Shown piece after piece: positions 24,901 through 39,900 of a stretch of 64,000 nt of DNA. Position 1 is the first letter of the stretch; every line of letters starts with the position of its first letter. This DNA comes from Apostichopus japonicus (lineage: Eukaryota > Echinodermata > Holothuroidea > Aspidochirotida > Stichopodidae). The position numbers and the translations under genes are program-made. The notes under the pieces were generated by a model. It saw only the letters and a list, made by a program, of their open reading frames with translations, was not told the DNA's origin and made no database searches. The DNA lies in NCBI RefSeq assembly GCF_037975245.1, contig NC_092568.1, positions 21,912,501 to 21,976,500 of the forward strand, written 5' to 3'.

Positions 24901-27900
24901 ATAGAAAATTGTTATTATTATATATTTAGTGATATAGGCCACAATTCATTCATGCCCTACTAAGCAGTCATTTTGTACATGATACTAATCAGTTAATTCT
25001 TTGGATACAGTATCTATTCATCTAGGGTTGATATCTGTAACAAAGGATCCAGTCATCCGGAAAGTCTGAAATTTGTTGTCACCAAAAATAAAGCCATACT
25101 ATTTGCCGAAAGGCTTATTGCAAACCATGTGAAAGAGTTTTGAGAAGCATACATCTACTGTATAACCTGTGACAAAGTTGGCAACATTTTGTACAGGAAA
25201 AATGATTACTAGCAATATTATGCACAGATCTTTGAAGTTAAGGTATGATAGAATATAAATCCATACTGGAATCGAAGATCGGCTCAGATCATAAAATTTA
25301 ATTAATGCAGATCCTTTTAGGTAGTCAACCAAAACTCACAACTTCAGCTTCAAATTTCAAATTTGAAAGAGAAAACAAATACAAGACTTGCGTCACTTGT
25401 TCAATTTTACCATTTTGGAACTTAGTTAAGCAAATTTATGTATTCGAATTTTGGTCACCTAAACACTACAAAGTCTTATGTGGTGGGAGGAATTGGTCAA
25501 TTATTGTCTGCATTTAACATAAGTTTTTAGTTTTCAAAGAAATGTTACTAATTGACAATTAAAATGATATTGATTTAATAACATTAATCCAGATATCATG
25601 AAAACTCTGAGGTAATCCAGTTTATACTTTGACTTGTGGAATACAGTTACTGTGGAGTGTGGAATGCTTCAGCATTTACAGTAAAACATGGCTTGGCCGA
25701 TCACATGACTGGAATATTTGTCTGAAAATGCCAAAAACTCTTGAAATAAGTCCAGTTACTATGACTTGTGAATTTCAATACTGGAAAGTGCTTCTGTGTT
25801 TTTTGTCTTACATGTGATTTTTGCCGTTTCGTATATAAATTAAACTTATTAAACTAGCATGTAAATAGTGATAATACATGTCCGCTTGCACACGATAAAG
25901 ATAGAGGTAAAGAAAAACGAGGGTTTTACTGTGATTTGAAACAGCAGTCCAATTCCTGTTCTTCTACTTAACAATCTACATTTATTGATCAAAGGTTTCA
26001 TCCTTTTGTGTTTGCATGTCATACAAGCTCGGTGAATGACTTATGTTGCGAGAGGAGATGCACTTTTGATGCTTTTCAGTTCACTGGGAGAATGTTCATT
26101 AGGAAATGTTATGAGAGGTCGATAATGTTCGTAAAGGTCTTATTGGTTTAAGAAGTGAAGCGTGAAGTGTGAGAACTTTCTATCCTATCTAACACCGTCC
26201 GTCCATGTGAGTTGGCAGATATCTTCACCGTAATATGCTAGACTGCTTAATCTCATTCACTCAATTCAGTGAGCGGGATCATCCTTCTGATGTTGCCGAC
26301 ACTTAAGACTTTTAAAGCTGCAGTGTTCATTGGGTCGCTTTTGTATGCATACCAGAAATTGTTTGAGATGTGTTTCAAGTTGAGCAAACTAGGGATCATT
26401 ATTTCTTACACATTCTAAGATCAATGTCAAAACTATAAAGATTCCATTCAAATTCAACTTGAAAAAGTTTGTCGTTTCAGATTTAATCACATGTAAATAA
26501 ACTTGAACAAACACAATATATATTTAAAATAGCGACAAAGTCTCTTAATATTTTTCAAAATGAAACAAAATGAAAGCAAGTTAAGAATTGCATTTGCAGA
26601 CTCCTCGAAATTCCGTTGTGGTCAGTTTAAAGGAATGATCAGACATTTGGAGAATTAAGCAAAACAAGACGATGTGGACAAAATTACTATAAACTTTAAG
26701 CAATTATTTAGGCTACTGTACCTGCAGACTCTACGTAGTTATGTCTTGACAGGTAGGGGGAGGTATTTCATTCCCATTCTATGTGTTGGTGCGGTATGTT
26801 TCATGGATGGATGATGGAGAAGGTGTTTCATAGCTAAGTTGCAGAGTGTCCAATGGGCAGGTTGTCGAGGGAGGTGTTACACTGGTGAGATAAAGCCCCT
26901 TCCCTCCCTTGGAATGTATTCATTTTAAAATGCCAGGGATTCTTGGAAGGTGAGTCATGCTCTGTTATTGTCATAGAAGTGTGTACTTCACATTAGTTAA
27001 TGCTTGACTGTTTCTTCATGATTAATGTTTGATTTGTATATTTCAATAATTAATCTCTACATATATATATTTATATTTTTCTTCCCAGGATAACTCCCTT
27101 GTGGTTTGGAAAGAAGTCAGCTTAGATAAGTGCTCTTTGAATGAACAGAACGATGCACAGAATGAGATTGACATCTTAGCTCTATTGGACCACAAGAACA
27201 TTATCTCTTATTTCAACCACTTCGTGGATGAGCACACTCTCTTCATTGAGATGGAGTATGCTAATGGTGAGGTCATCATCCTCTCAGTTTTCCTCTCACC
27301 CTCGTTCCTTCTTCCTCGTCCCACTCTCAAGGTTTCACAGCGATACATATTTTTAAAAGTAGATGATCTTTTACACTCAAATCCACCAAACTTGTCACAA
27401 TTGTGAAATATGGAATAAAAGTTTACTTTTTGCTTTAATATTGTTTGATAGTCATTTCTGATTCCTTGCCGGAGGCTTTCTGGTTAATTTTTGGTTCCCT
27501 GACTTAACAGTTTAGCTCTAAAGGAAAAAAAACCATTTCCTATAATCAGAATAGTATCACTTCCACTTTCTCACAATTCTGAGGGAGGAGAACAAAAAAA
27601 CAGATTGATATCTTTGAACACTCTATGAAGTGATTTCATTCCATTCGTTAAGTCTATTTAATTAGTTAACGACTTGAAAGACTTCCTAGATGATTTCTAT
27701 ATTGCAAAATGAAATCCCTGAAAAGTAATCATCCTTCTTAAAGTGTTTTTGTTTCATTTCCTATGAATTAACTAAACCTTAACGATACAGGTACTTTAGC
27801 TCTTCCCACATGTACATACACTCAAGTATTATTCTGTTCTTTATGTAAACATGCTCTTAGACAATCCCAAAATGGTGCAAACAGTTGACAATTTATCTAC

Positions 27901-30900
27901 ATAATTACTAGATGAGCTAAACTGTTTATTGAAATACTGATATTCAAGACTATAACTTATCATACAAATGCATCTATACCTCCAAGATGTGATTTTCAAA
28001 CAAATATAGATTAACGAGCAAGTAATTAGCACCTGAGATTGGATTCAGTATCACTACTAACTGTTGGGACACCTAGTGGACCTGAAATGACATCAAATGA
28101 CAAAATCATGATAACATCAGTCTAAGACATGAATGCATGGATACATAGATGTATGAGCAAATGTACATTTTCTTTGACCCAATTTTGTTGTAAGTTAATT
28201 TAAACAAATCCAACAGTCGTTGTTAGCTTTATATGACAGAGATCTTTTTGGAAGAATGCCCCCTCCCCCCCCCCCCAAAAAAAAAAACAGCTAAGAAAAG
28301 TCTTGCTTCATTTGGGAAATACAGTATCTTAGTTTTGTCTGGGAGCTGTCATTTTGTAATCTGTGATGTCATAGTGTCCCACTAGGATCTGAACTTTTTA
28401 ATTTCTGTTTCTTTTTCTTTTCATATTTTTCAAGGTAAAATGTAAACAGACAATAACACTGATGCAATCATTATAGTCATGGTTAGAACTTCAACCTTAC
28501 TTACTGTAACATTTGAAAATTCCTTTTGCAATTCCAGAAAGTAAACTTTGTAATGAATAATGAAAAACATTATAAAAAGAGACTAATTAAGAAAGGTGAT
28601 GCACATGTATGTGGCTCGGTGCTTTCATACACTTGATCAATGCTTCATTCAGCCCTTGTGAAGTAACACTAACTCTGTGATATCTCCCAAATTCAGTCAG
28701 ATTTTAGTCAGCCGTTTGGAAATGTTTTTTTGTGACAGTAATCTCTATCAGATTGACCAATAACGATATTTAGGTTTTATGTCACCTCTGTAGACAGAAA
28801 GTCATGGAAGCCACCACTAGTTTCAGTTGTTTGCAGATATTTGATGGGCAGTTTTTAATGTTTCTTCCCATAGGCAAAGTTTTGTTGGACTCAGAAATGA
28901 CTTGCACGGTACTCGAAATACTTTTGCAGTGGCGGCGGAACCGGGGGGGCTTGGGGGGGCTCAGCCCCCCCAATGAAAAAGTTGAGGGGGCAAATGCATG
29001 ATAAGCCCCCCAATATTTACCAAGGCTCCGAAACGTGCATCTGCCCATTTTTCAATGCATACTTGTCGATCTGTCCGATGCACACGTATACTATATAGGT
29101 GTAATAATTTTAGTAATTGCTGGGGGACCCTCGGCCCGTCCCCTGGCTATAGACCACATTGTCACCCCAACCGCGTCTTCACGCCCCGTGAAAAGTGGAA
29201 GCAGTGAGTGTGAGTACCGGTAAGCGTAACACAACTTCGTCTTAGGCCAATGACTTGCCTCATTTCAGCCAGTTCTCCAACATCCCCTTACTTAGTGGCG
29301 GAGCGTCCATATACACAGTCAGGGGCGGATGCCCCCCTGACGTACTCAAATGGACTGCTGGCGCCCTTTTCAGCTTTTCACTACTTTTAACTAACTCGCG
29401 ATTATTGACTATTTTATTGCGCTCTCATATACCTGTTGGTGTAATTTTCCGACAAAATGGCGACAACACCTATTTATTCTCCGTTTATCTGCAAATTAGC
29501 AAGGCCCGGAAAGGGTCATTTCCTGCAATCTAGGGAGTAACTTCACTCAAAAATTTTCTGTACGCTCCGCGCCAACCTGTGGTGGCGCTCCGCTTAGATA
29601 GTGTCGAAAGCTACCTACAGACCATTCTTGCCCCCCCCCCGACCAATACCCCTAGCTCCGCCACTGCCCTTACTACACTCAAAAACGTCTTTGAGAGTAC
29701 ACTACGAGTAATAGCTACTCTCTTAAAACACCATCGAATATACAAATTACAATGTTTTTACAGACTTTTACGTGCAATCTGAGAAATTGCAGGCTTGAGA
29801 CCCATATTTTAGGGCTAGGTATCCGCAGCACAAAACACTCGGGAAGTGCCGTTTCCGGCCATCTGGGGGTTTGAAAAAACCCAAAATTTTCTGGTACGCT
29901 CCGCGCCAACCGATGGTGGCGCTCTGCTTAGATAGTCTCCACACATTAGCCCCCCCAATAATTTTTCCGTTCCGCCGCGCCTGTACTTTTGTGACATGAT
30001 GATAGGATGTCACATGATATATGATATGATATGATACGACATGACACAACATCAAACAATATAGCATGGTATGACACAACGTGACAAAACACACTCTGAG
30101 ACACAACATGACACAGACATAAAACATCACTTATAGTAGCAAGACACTTATTCTTGCAAAAATAATCTGGTTTATAGCTCCTGGTTGCAATGTAGTGAAA
30201 CCGAAATCCTTCCCACAATACATTATGTTTCCTTGCAGGCAACCAGCAATAACTGCACAGAGAGTACTTTACCGCTGCGATAATTGGCAGTTTGTTTTAG
30301 TGTAGACAATGATGGCTCTTATGTTTATTTGGATCAAGTTGAGAACATTTCTTCAGGAGGTTCAAATTACAGACTTAATAGAAAAAGTCCATCATTTTAA
30401 AAATGACTTCACAATTTTTTCACCTGTCAAAGGTGACTGTTTCTCTTTACACATCACGTCTTGCTAGTTTGATTGTTAAAAGCAAATAGTAAACAAATAT
30501 TATGTTTAAGCTGTTTATTCATCATTCTTCTTTTACCCTTTTTAATAGTTCCAAGAAGGACGGTAAAAAAAAATCCTTATCCGGATTTCCTGCTAGTGTG
30601 CTCGTAAATAGATTTATTAAATATCTTCTCCCTCCTGAGTGAGGGTTCCTCTTTCCTGCCTATGTAGGGGGTTGTTTGAAAGCCATTGAGCAGAGTTATC
30701 ATGTTTCACATACCTCTATGTGTCCAAGGAACAGCTGAGCTAATTTTGCTTCCCATGAGCTCGTTACTAACCAAATGTTGTAAAAGAATGTCTCGATGAG
30801 GTTGGTGGAAAAAATAGCATTCCCCAATCCTCATCTGCACTGCTGACAAACGTACGGATACATGGTGCACATACAGACATTGACTTTGCAAAGGAGCAAG

Positions 30901-33900
30901 GATATGGAAACTGATTTCTGAAAAGTCAATCAATGTAATTGCCATGACTAATGGCATAGCTTGTAAACAATCTGAATTTGGACAAAAGAAAAATAGAAAT
31001 AAAATAAAACTGTTAGCAAACTGCTTATCCACTAAAGAGCCTGTGTAAGAGAATGTGTAAAAGTAAGTTGGCCTGACGTTTCGATCCTAGCAGGATCTTC
31101 TTCAAAGGCTAAAAGAAAAATAGAACTGTAACGTCCATCTCTGAGCTTATAGCAACAGATATTTTCAGAGATACTGTAATTGTTGTACAATCCCAATGCT
31201 ACACAGCAGTTCACTTTTTAAGACTTTTCATTTTGTTTTGTTTTACAGGTGGTACACTGTATGAGAAAATTCTTAATCAAGGAGAAAAGCAAATTCTAGA
31301 AGAGGTATTGTTTCTTTATTTCACTCTTTTAAGACAGGTATCTTTTTTAACTCCTTGCCAATGACAAGAGGAAGCTATTATGTGATGGTGATGGCATGTG
31401 TATTTAAGTGTGCAATTGCATGGCATGTGTGTGAATGTGTGTGATGCCCTGGCTTGTAAATATAATAACTCACCATGCAAAAACTGGGATGAACTTCAAA
31501 CTTTGTTGCTTTTGTTATTGTAATGGTAAAAGGTCATTTGAGGTTCCTAAGGGTCAAAACATGAAAACCTCAACAGATATTTAGTTTGGTGAATCTCCAA
31601 GTTGAATCGTAGGTACCCATTTAATGAATACTATCTTTGAAGTAGTTTGGTTGTTGTTGCAGGTCAAAGGTCTTTTCAGGTCAACAGACGGCAAAGTTGT
31701 AGTGTGTTGAATTAACCTGTAAACATGCTACTTCAAGCTACTCTAGCTGTGATGAATCTCATAGTTGGTTTGTAGATGTCCTTAGTAAGTTCTCAGCTGC
31801 TTGTGTTATTGGTGGAGGTCAAAGGTCATTTTAGGTCAGCAATGGACAAAATCAGGAAGCCTTATACACAAGCTAGCTCAATAACTTCACATTTGGTGAG
31901 CATCATACCTAATATGCAGATAACTTTAAGGCTATATATTGATTGCTTCAGTTTTTTAGTGGAGGTCAACATGCAGTTGAGGTCATCAGTGGTCACACTG
32001 AATGCTTCTGAACAGCTTAGATATAAATCTTATACTTCGATTAACGCATCCCTATGAAACCACCACATTGTGACAGTGAAACTGCAAAAGCACAGCTCTT
32101 TGATTAAGAGTTAACATGTGGAAGAAAGTTTGGTGAAAAGAAAGTAGACTACTTCAAATATGTCTGGAATGTTTTTTCTTTTATCACTAGGTGAAAACCA
32201 CATCTTGATAGCATGTTTTGTCACCAACCAGAGTGAATGACATGGCAGTTGACATGAAAAATATCTTTCTTTACAAGCTTCAAGTCATGTATCAGAAAAA
32301 TTCTAAATCAGATGAAATAACAAATGTATTACATTCCATGGAAAATCAGCAACAAATGATTAATGATTTAACAGGGAAAGGTTTTAAAGACCACTACCCC
32401 TTGATAAAAATTTCATAGCACACCCCCAATTGTTCTGCACTTTTATAGTAGTGAAGTTAATATTTTTTTATGGGGGGGGGGGGACGGGTTGGTAGGGAGA
32501 CTTTGGCTTTGCTACAACAGAAATCTCAGTTGACTTGACAAATGGAAGCTTTGACAGAATTTAATATCCTGCACACCTTTGAAACGACTAAGCACTATAG
32601 ATGCTACGATGAGTGCAGACGTGTCGTTTGTGGGACCATCAAGCTAGCTAAGTTGCAGAGGCCCAGATGATATGACAGGGAATAAGATTTTAGTGTAAAC
32701 ATTTTGTATAGCAGTTTTGAAGGCTATGAACTTTGCCTTTTTATAAACTACAATGGTGCCATTGTACAGAAACTGCTATGCATCTGTGCACTTGTATAGC
32801 AATTTGAACATTTTGCATAGCGTTTTGCTATACGATATTGGATAAATTGTGCACTGTAATAGTCCCGCTCATGCCTTGAAACAAGGAAAAAAGGAAGGGC
32901 TGGGGAAGAATTGCACCATTTTCTGTCTGAAGGTTTTATTTTTTGAGGGTAGGCAAGCCCCCCCCCCTCCCCCCATGAATCATCTTCAAATGTCATCTTT
33001 TTCTATAGCTTGAATGTGAGTTTTCTTTCTTTTTTTCCCAATTCTTGAGGAAGCATGATAAGACATTATTTGATCAATGTTTCTTTTCATTTCGTTTGTT
33101 GCTAGGAGGTGACTTGGTTCTTCTTCCAGATTCTCTCTGCCGTTGCATATATTCACGATCACGGAATACTTCACAGGTAAAAATTACTTGATAACTTTAT
33201 GATATTTCCATTGATTTTTAATATCCCAATGGTTTTTCTTCAAACCCGAATTAAAAGGATCATTCTTGTCAGAGACCGAAAGTCATTAATTGTTCTACAT
33301 ATTTAATTACTTGTGGTTCTTTTCTATTAATGATGACAACCATGTCTTTGAAGATATATCCAACATCCCAAGTGATGACTCATTCTGAGTTTGGTGGTCT
33401 GGAACTGTTGAGGAAGGTCGGAAATAGGTAACAATAATTACATTATTTGAGAGCTGTGTTAGTCATCATCATAGCACAAATACTGCAGGCTAGGAGTTAT
33501 TCTATTCTTACCTCGATATTAAACACACTACATGCAACTAATTCTAGGGAATCTGAAGTCATTAAGGGAAAGTAAAAATAGTCTCATGAGCCAGTTATGC
33601 CATGAGTATAGGATCATGTCATGTGATCAATACTAATAGGGAACTAGAGGAGTCCTCTTACTTCTAATGCAACGTCTTACAAAATGGAAAACATGAAAAA
33701 TATTATGAAGCTACTTTTATTTATTTTATTCTATTTGAACACATATCTAATCAAGTAACTTTATAAATTCAAAGGGAACATTTTAGTACTGATTCTTCTC
33801 TGTATTTAGTCTATCTTGAGAATCTGAAGTCATATGGGAAAGTGAAAATAGTCTCATTGGTCAGGTATGCCATGAGTATAGGGGTCATGTGATCAATAAT

Positions 33901-36900
33901 ATAGGGAAAGAGAAGAATCCTTCTCAATTTTAATGCAACGTCTTAGAAAATGGAACATAAAAAATATTACTAGTCCTCCCTTTTTTCTCTCTTCTTGAAC
34001 ACCTTTATTTTCGAATTGAACACATTTATTTTCAATTTGAACACCTTTATTTTCTATTTGAATACATTTATTTTCTATTTGAACACATTTATTTTCTATT
34101 TGAACACGTTTAAGTGTATAAATCAAAGAGAACATCATAGTATTGGTTCTCCTTTGTATTTTATTTATAAACCTGTTGTCAGTCTGGCCAGACTTAATTT
34201 CAAGCTCTTGGGTATTCAGTTGTAGCTGAAACATGTAAATGCATGAAGCGTTCTCATTTTACAGGCCTTGTGCGATCATAGGACGGGCTCTGTGGTCATT
34301 AAGGACCATTGTAATTATACACAGTGGTAATCTGCAAGAAGAATTTGGCACTTAGTACCAAGTTGGACATGTGTTATAATACTTGTATGTATTTTAGATC
34401 CTCCTGCAAGCAGGAACTCCCGAAGAAGCATCATTGGCTTATCAAAGCCGCAAGCTGACCGAAGTCAGTCTCTTACATTCCTATTTAACGTCCATGATTA
34501 TGAATTGTTAATCGTCAACAACTCTGTAACTGAACGACATACATTAATCTTGGAATGACTCAAACCGGGGACCTTATGATTGAAGGCACCGGCGTTAACC
34601 ATTGAGCTAACAGCTACTTACTCTGAAATCTTGTGAACCATTTCACCCCATCTTACCAATGAGTGGTAGGGTAGGGTATTTAAATGTCCCAGGTTGCATG
34701 ATTGGCTACATTTTCGGAGTAGCGATAAAGATGACAGAAGATGTGCGTCTATTCTCTTCTGGCATTACCTGAAATCTTTGATCTTCAGGAATCACTACCA
34801 AATGTTTCAAGTTATAACCTAATTTTGATGAAATTGTGATACTGATAAGTTTTACATGGAAGGATGGTCTTGTGATGTATCAGAAATCCCAGGCGTGAAA
34901 GTCTTAGCATTCAAGTCATTAGTTTAGTGAGCACCCACACACACACATGCACACACACACACACACAAATAAAATAATAATAATCCCTTTCAGAAGAAAT
35001 TTCAAAATTCAAGCTGTTCTGACCCTGCGGCGGTTGGATCCTAGACAATGAGGATCATTAAAATCGATTCTTACATACATGTGTTTAATAGAATTGGGAA
35101 GATGAATTAGAGATTGTAAGTATTAAAGCCAGACTAAAGTTAGTAAAATGATTGACCATCATGTGGCCTTCTCGCCCCGATTAAAACCTTGAAGATCATC
35201 CGTGGTTACAAAGACATCTAAATGATATTTGAAATGCTGCACTCTTTACAATGACATATGGAAGTAATTAATCTTTCTTCCCCCCTCCATTCTTTTTCCT
35301 TCCACACAGAGATATTAAAACCTTGAACATATTCCTCACCAAGATGAGAATAGTCAAGTTGGGAGATTTTGGAATATCTAAAAACCTGAAAGAAGGAGAG
35401 GAGATGGCACAAACTGTGAGTTCAAACGACTTTATTGCTGAATTTTTACATTAAGACTTCTTTTGATGAGGCAGTAATTAGTCTCAATGTGGTTTGCCAA
35501 TTTTTAACTTCGACCTTTCCAGCTTACTGCACTAAAAGCTCAGTAGAAATAACACCATTCCATGCAATTTTCATATTAATGATCATTATTCTTATTGAGT
35601 TATCTGTCGTTAAACATTTTGAGCTGAATAAAATTCGCCAGAGTCCGTAGATTCTGCAAACTTCGATCAAAAGTTGCAAGCCCTGCCCAATAGTTCAAGC
35701 GCCAATCAAATCTCTCTGTTTTGTTTATGACCAATAGGCTAGGCTTACTTTCACTTTCGTGGTTAGCCTATGTTAGTTCAATTTTCTTGAATAGTATCTT
35801 TCTTTCGGTCTTACTGATGTAGCTTACAAAATTGTGTCATTTCCTTCCATTGCAAGAAGTAAGCAGGTGTTTTCAGATGTTTCTTCCGTGAAATTGGGTA
35901 AAAAAAGTGGGCGATACGAGTATAATAGATTACATTTGTGTAATGAGTTTGAGGCATAATTTCACACACCAAGAAATTGATACTAATAGACTGATTTTCT
36001 TTTCTTGGTGCATTCGTGTCATAACAGGTGTTAAAAATCTTGCCATAGTCTGTTCATCACCATCATCATCAATGTGATTTTGGTCATCCTAATTCAATCA
36101 TTAAACGCCCAACTTTTAGATGTCGTTCTTCATGTCTCTTCTCATTTCCATTCTTTCAGGTTGTTGGGACTCCCTACTACATGTCACCTGAAATTGTGAA
36201 AGGCCAACAGTAAGTTTAAATTTTTTTTACAACAGACTTCTTCTTCATCGGTCAAAAAGAACCTCCCATAATGTTTCCGTTGTTAATTCTGAAAGGATGT
36301 GAGGTTGCTTTCCAGCATAATTTAATATTGGTTTAAATGGTAAGCATTCAATTACGTATCATCTTCAGTATTACTTATCTATAAGTTGCCTGGATGGAAT
36401 ATACGGTATGGTTAAGAGGGTCAACTTGCCAATTATGTCAAAACCCCGATGGAAATCTGTAGACATCTCTATACAGAGATAACTAAAAGAAAAAATATTT
36501 TATGTGCAGAGAAGATGTAGTTCTGTCAAACAGTATCTTCTAAAAACTAATAATTTAACGGTTTTGAGATCCACAATATGGTCAATCACTAAGTTTCATA
36601 AATTTACCGAAAGTCATACTATGAACCTATCTTGAAAGGTGCTCAAAATCTATTTCAAAACATCTAAATTTCTAAACAGCTGTATTTCCCTTGAAAGATT
36701 TGAGACACTGTCGCTTTCTGTATTTGTATCTGTTGAAAGTGGGGTGTTTTATCTCTTGTTACAAGGTAAGCACATTCTTGTGGCCACTTAATGGCACCCC
36801 CTCGCAAACGAATGGCATATACAGAATATAACCGCAAACTACGGGCTGAGTAGATGAGCTCTATTCTTTCAGGAGGAGGTGAAACAGAGGTTAAAAGTCT

Positions 36901-39900
36901 GAAAATATTGTAAACAGGATACCTCAAAAATAAAAAAACTTAGATGAACTACTCACTTGGTATGTGGATCCACCTTATTCAGTATAAAAACTGTCTGTGC
37001 ACAGCTCTACATTAAATGTTCTCATAAACTGTAGAAACTTGGCAAGGAATAACTTTGTGGTTTTAAGTAGTTGTTGAAACATTTTAAACGTTCAAAAGCC
37101 AAAGGTAAATTGTTACATCATGTGCAAAAGTTTGGCAAGTTTTTGCTTCCTGAGACTAATATTTGTTTGATCAGGTGTTGTGTCAGCTTAGTTGGCAAAT
37201 TTAGCAGGTCTTTGAATAATAAATATTACACCAAAGGAACATAGGCAGAGAACTTTCTATTATTCTTATGTAGTAAAATAATCCTGTGAGTCTTAGCACC
37301 ACCAAGTAATCAATGACTGAAGTTTTGATGTAACAGTCTGCAATCTACAGGTCATAACCCAATGTCTGGCTCTGGCAAAGGGTCTTCGATGGGTCGTGAG
37401 ATCATTTTTAGAAATCACAGTCGAAAAAAGATGTTATGGTATCTCAAGTCAAAAGTATCATAATAAGTTGGAACTCTTTGACCCTGTGTGTCAATCTCAT
37501 GATTGCATCAATAGTCAGTTCTTTAAGCCAAGATCAACAAACTAACGGCAAGAAAGCGGAGGCAATTCTACATTAACAACCATATTCCACTTTCACACTT
37601 GTATTGTAATGTAAAATGGGGAGGGGGGGTCAGGAGGGGGGACAGGATGGTCAGTGAGTTTGCGGCTGAATGCCAAAGTTTTTAATGCCGGGTCATGGCA
37701 GACCGCTGGTCTAATATGCTGGTACAAACTGTGTCGTGCTTCTGTATTTTAGCCTGACTCTAAACACAGCTGAAAGTTTACTGAATATGGCCGACATATG
37801 TCTAAATTAGCAAATTCTTGAAATTTTGTCTGGGACTTGAAATTTTAACTTTCTTATTCTTGTAATAGTTTCAGTGAAACGTCCATTTCAAGAATTGGTG
37901 GAAATCATTTTCTGACACTTAATTCTTTTGTGTATTTTTTTATTCTTCCAGGTATGATGCCAAAAATGATATGTGGGCAGTTGGTTGTGTTCTTTATGAG
38001 ATGCTGACATTGAAAAGAGTCTTTGAAGCTTCAGTAAGTACACATTGTTGACATTTCCTAGCTTGTATTGACACCAAGAGTGTGGTAATATGTAACAGGA
38101 GTGGCATAGACAGAGTTGTATGTATGTATGTATGTATGTATTTTAGATCCTCCTGCAAGCAGGAACTCGCGAAGAAGCCTCATTGGCTTATCAAAGCCGC
38201 AAGCTGACCGAAATCAGTCTCTTGCATTCATATTTAACGTCCATGAATATAAATTGTCAACTGTCAACAACTCTGTAACTGGACGACATACATTAATCTT
38301 GGAGTGACTCGAACCGGAGACCTTATGATTGGAAGGCACAGGCGTTAACCACTGAGCTAACACTCCTGCATCAGAAGCTTAGAGTGCTTCAGTTGGGGGA
38401 AGGAAGAGTCGCTGCAGGGAATTCTTTAGCTCGTTATGTCACATTAAAAGTAGCCAAATGCTACCCTGAGCGATTAGACTCCACTCACTCCTACCACCAT
38501 TCCCTGGATAGTTAAGATTGATCAGGGTCCCTCTTTAACCCCATCTGCTGTTTTTTTACCCATTCCAACACTGCATTACAAACAGTTCTATTCCGCTGCT
38601 GCAAGGCCTCAAGACACAGACATTGCAACATTGCTAGGCTGGATTGTTTCCACTTCTCTGAGTGTATTTTGCCTCAGTTTACTCCCAATGTTTTTTTTGC
38701 TGGCCCTTGTTTAATCTACACTGGCATAACAAACATTGAAGATTCAAGTTTTGGCATCAAAGACTGTGTACTTTGTTGAATAAAATTGTACCTGGAGGAC
38801 AGATTTCAGAGGGTCACTGTCGATCCTATAAAATTCTATCGAATTGGACATGGGCGTACCCCAGGGTTCCGTATATGGCGCCTCAGGCTTATGTCATTAG
38901 ACAGTCAGTGCTGTGGCCGAGTGGATAAAGGCAGTGGCATTTGAAGCAACGAGGCTTAGCGATCGGGAGGTTCTGATATCAGGCCAGGTCAAAGTAAGGT
39001 GGGTTTTACATCCCACAGCAATCTATGGTTTTCCCATATGAAATGACTTTCTAAAATGAAAAGATTCCAATAAATTGAATTAAAATGGTGAATTGGAAGC
39101 CACCCGACGTGTAAGTCGTAATCCATTAGCCGTTGCGGCTTTCTCCCACATTTGTGGTCTCTTAAGCATCTTAAAAATAACTGCTGATTATTATATTAAA
39201 TATTATTATTATAACATTGTCACCAATGCCATTGCTATGACAATGACACTCAATTGTATATTGCATTTAATGGCTCTAACATATATGACCCGTTACTAAC
39301 TCTAGAGGCCTGCATCAGAGACATTAAAATGGTGGATGATAATTGAATTGCTTAAAATCAAATGATGATAAAACTGAGCTCCTTTTAATTGGCAGCAAGT
39401 GCAATACCAGTACATCAGTATCATTAAATGTCAGTGATGTGACAATATGTAATTCTTCTAAAGTAAAACATTTAGGTGCAGTAATTGATTCTGAAATGTC
39501 AATGGAAAAGTTTGTGTTGTGTAAAAGTCAAAGTGCAATGTATTATTGTTGCTGGACTGCTCAAAATTCATCATTTTCTTGATGGGGATGCCACTAGAAC
39601 ACTTATTCAGGCTCTTGTGATATCTAGAATTAATTATGCAAATTCTCTTTTAATTGGTGTAAACAAATTGTATATTCTCTGTCTTCTATTGATTAAATTT
39701 TCTGCGGCTAGACTACTTCATCTCTAAGAGAACACATAAAACCCATTTCATACCATCTTCATTGGTTGCCTGTTGAATATTTCGTGCATTTTAAGATTGT
39801 AGTACTTTGCCTCAGTTGTCTGAAAGGCATTGCCCCTAAATAATTAATGGAATTAATAAAAGTCTTATCAACTGAATCGTACATTAAGGTCATCTACTTA

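Larger units (their letters stand above)
16062..27088 (+). other. NEK9 intron 1 (11.0 kb)
   Basis: It contains the element at 17040-17913, a TTAA-bounded element at 18479-18847, hairpins near 20070 and 20340, and tandem repeats at 23021 and 24353. Poly-C runs occur near 22096 and 23637. Elsewhere I see only AT-rich unique sequence and short chance ORFs. Confidence 0.7.
27267..31248 (+). other. NEK9 intron 2 (4.0 kb)
   Basis: It contains the nested hAT elements (28927-29983), TGATA/GACAC-type simple repeats (about 29995-30125) and the first Penelope-like 3' fragment (30998-31111). A mixed C/A run lies near 28260-28290. No other gene is seen. Confidence 0.7.

Noticed and set aside
28804-30242. 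Cluster of overlapping ORFs on both strands near 29-30 kb
   Set aside because: They lie within or across the two non-autonomous hAT elements and the flanking simple repeat and show no transposase motifs.
38116-38307. 63-codon ORF starting MYVCMYVC
   Set aside because: It reads through the SINE tail and body in the wrong orientation.
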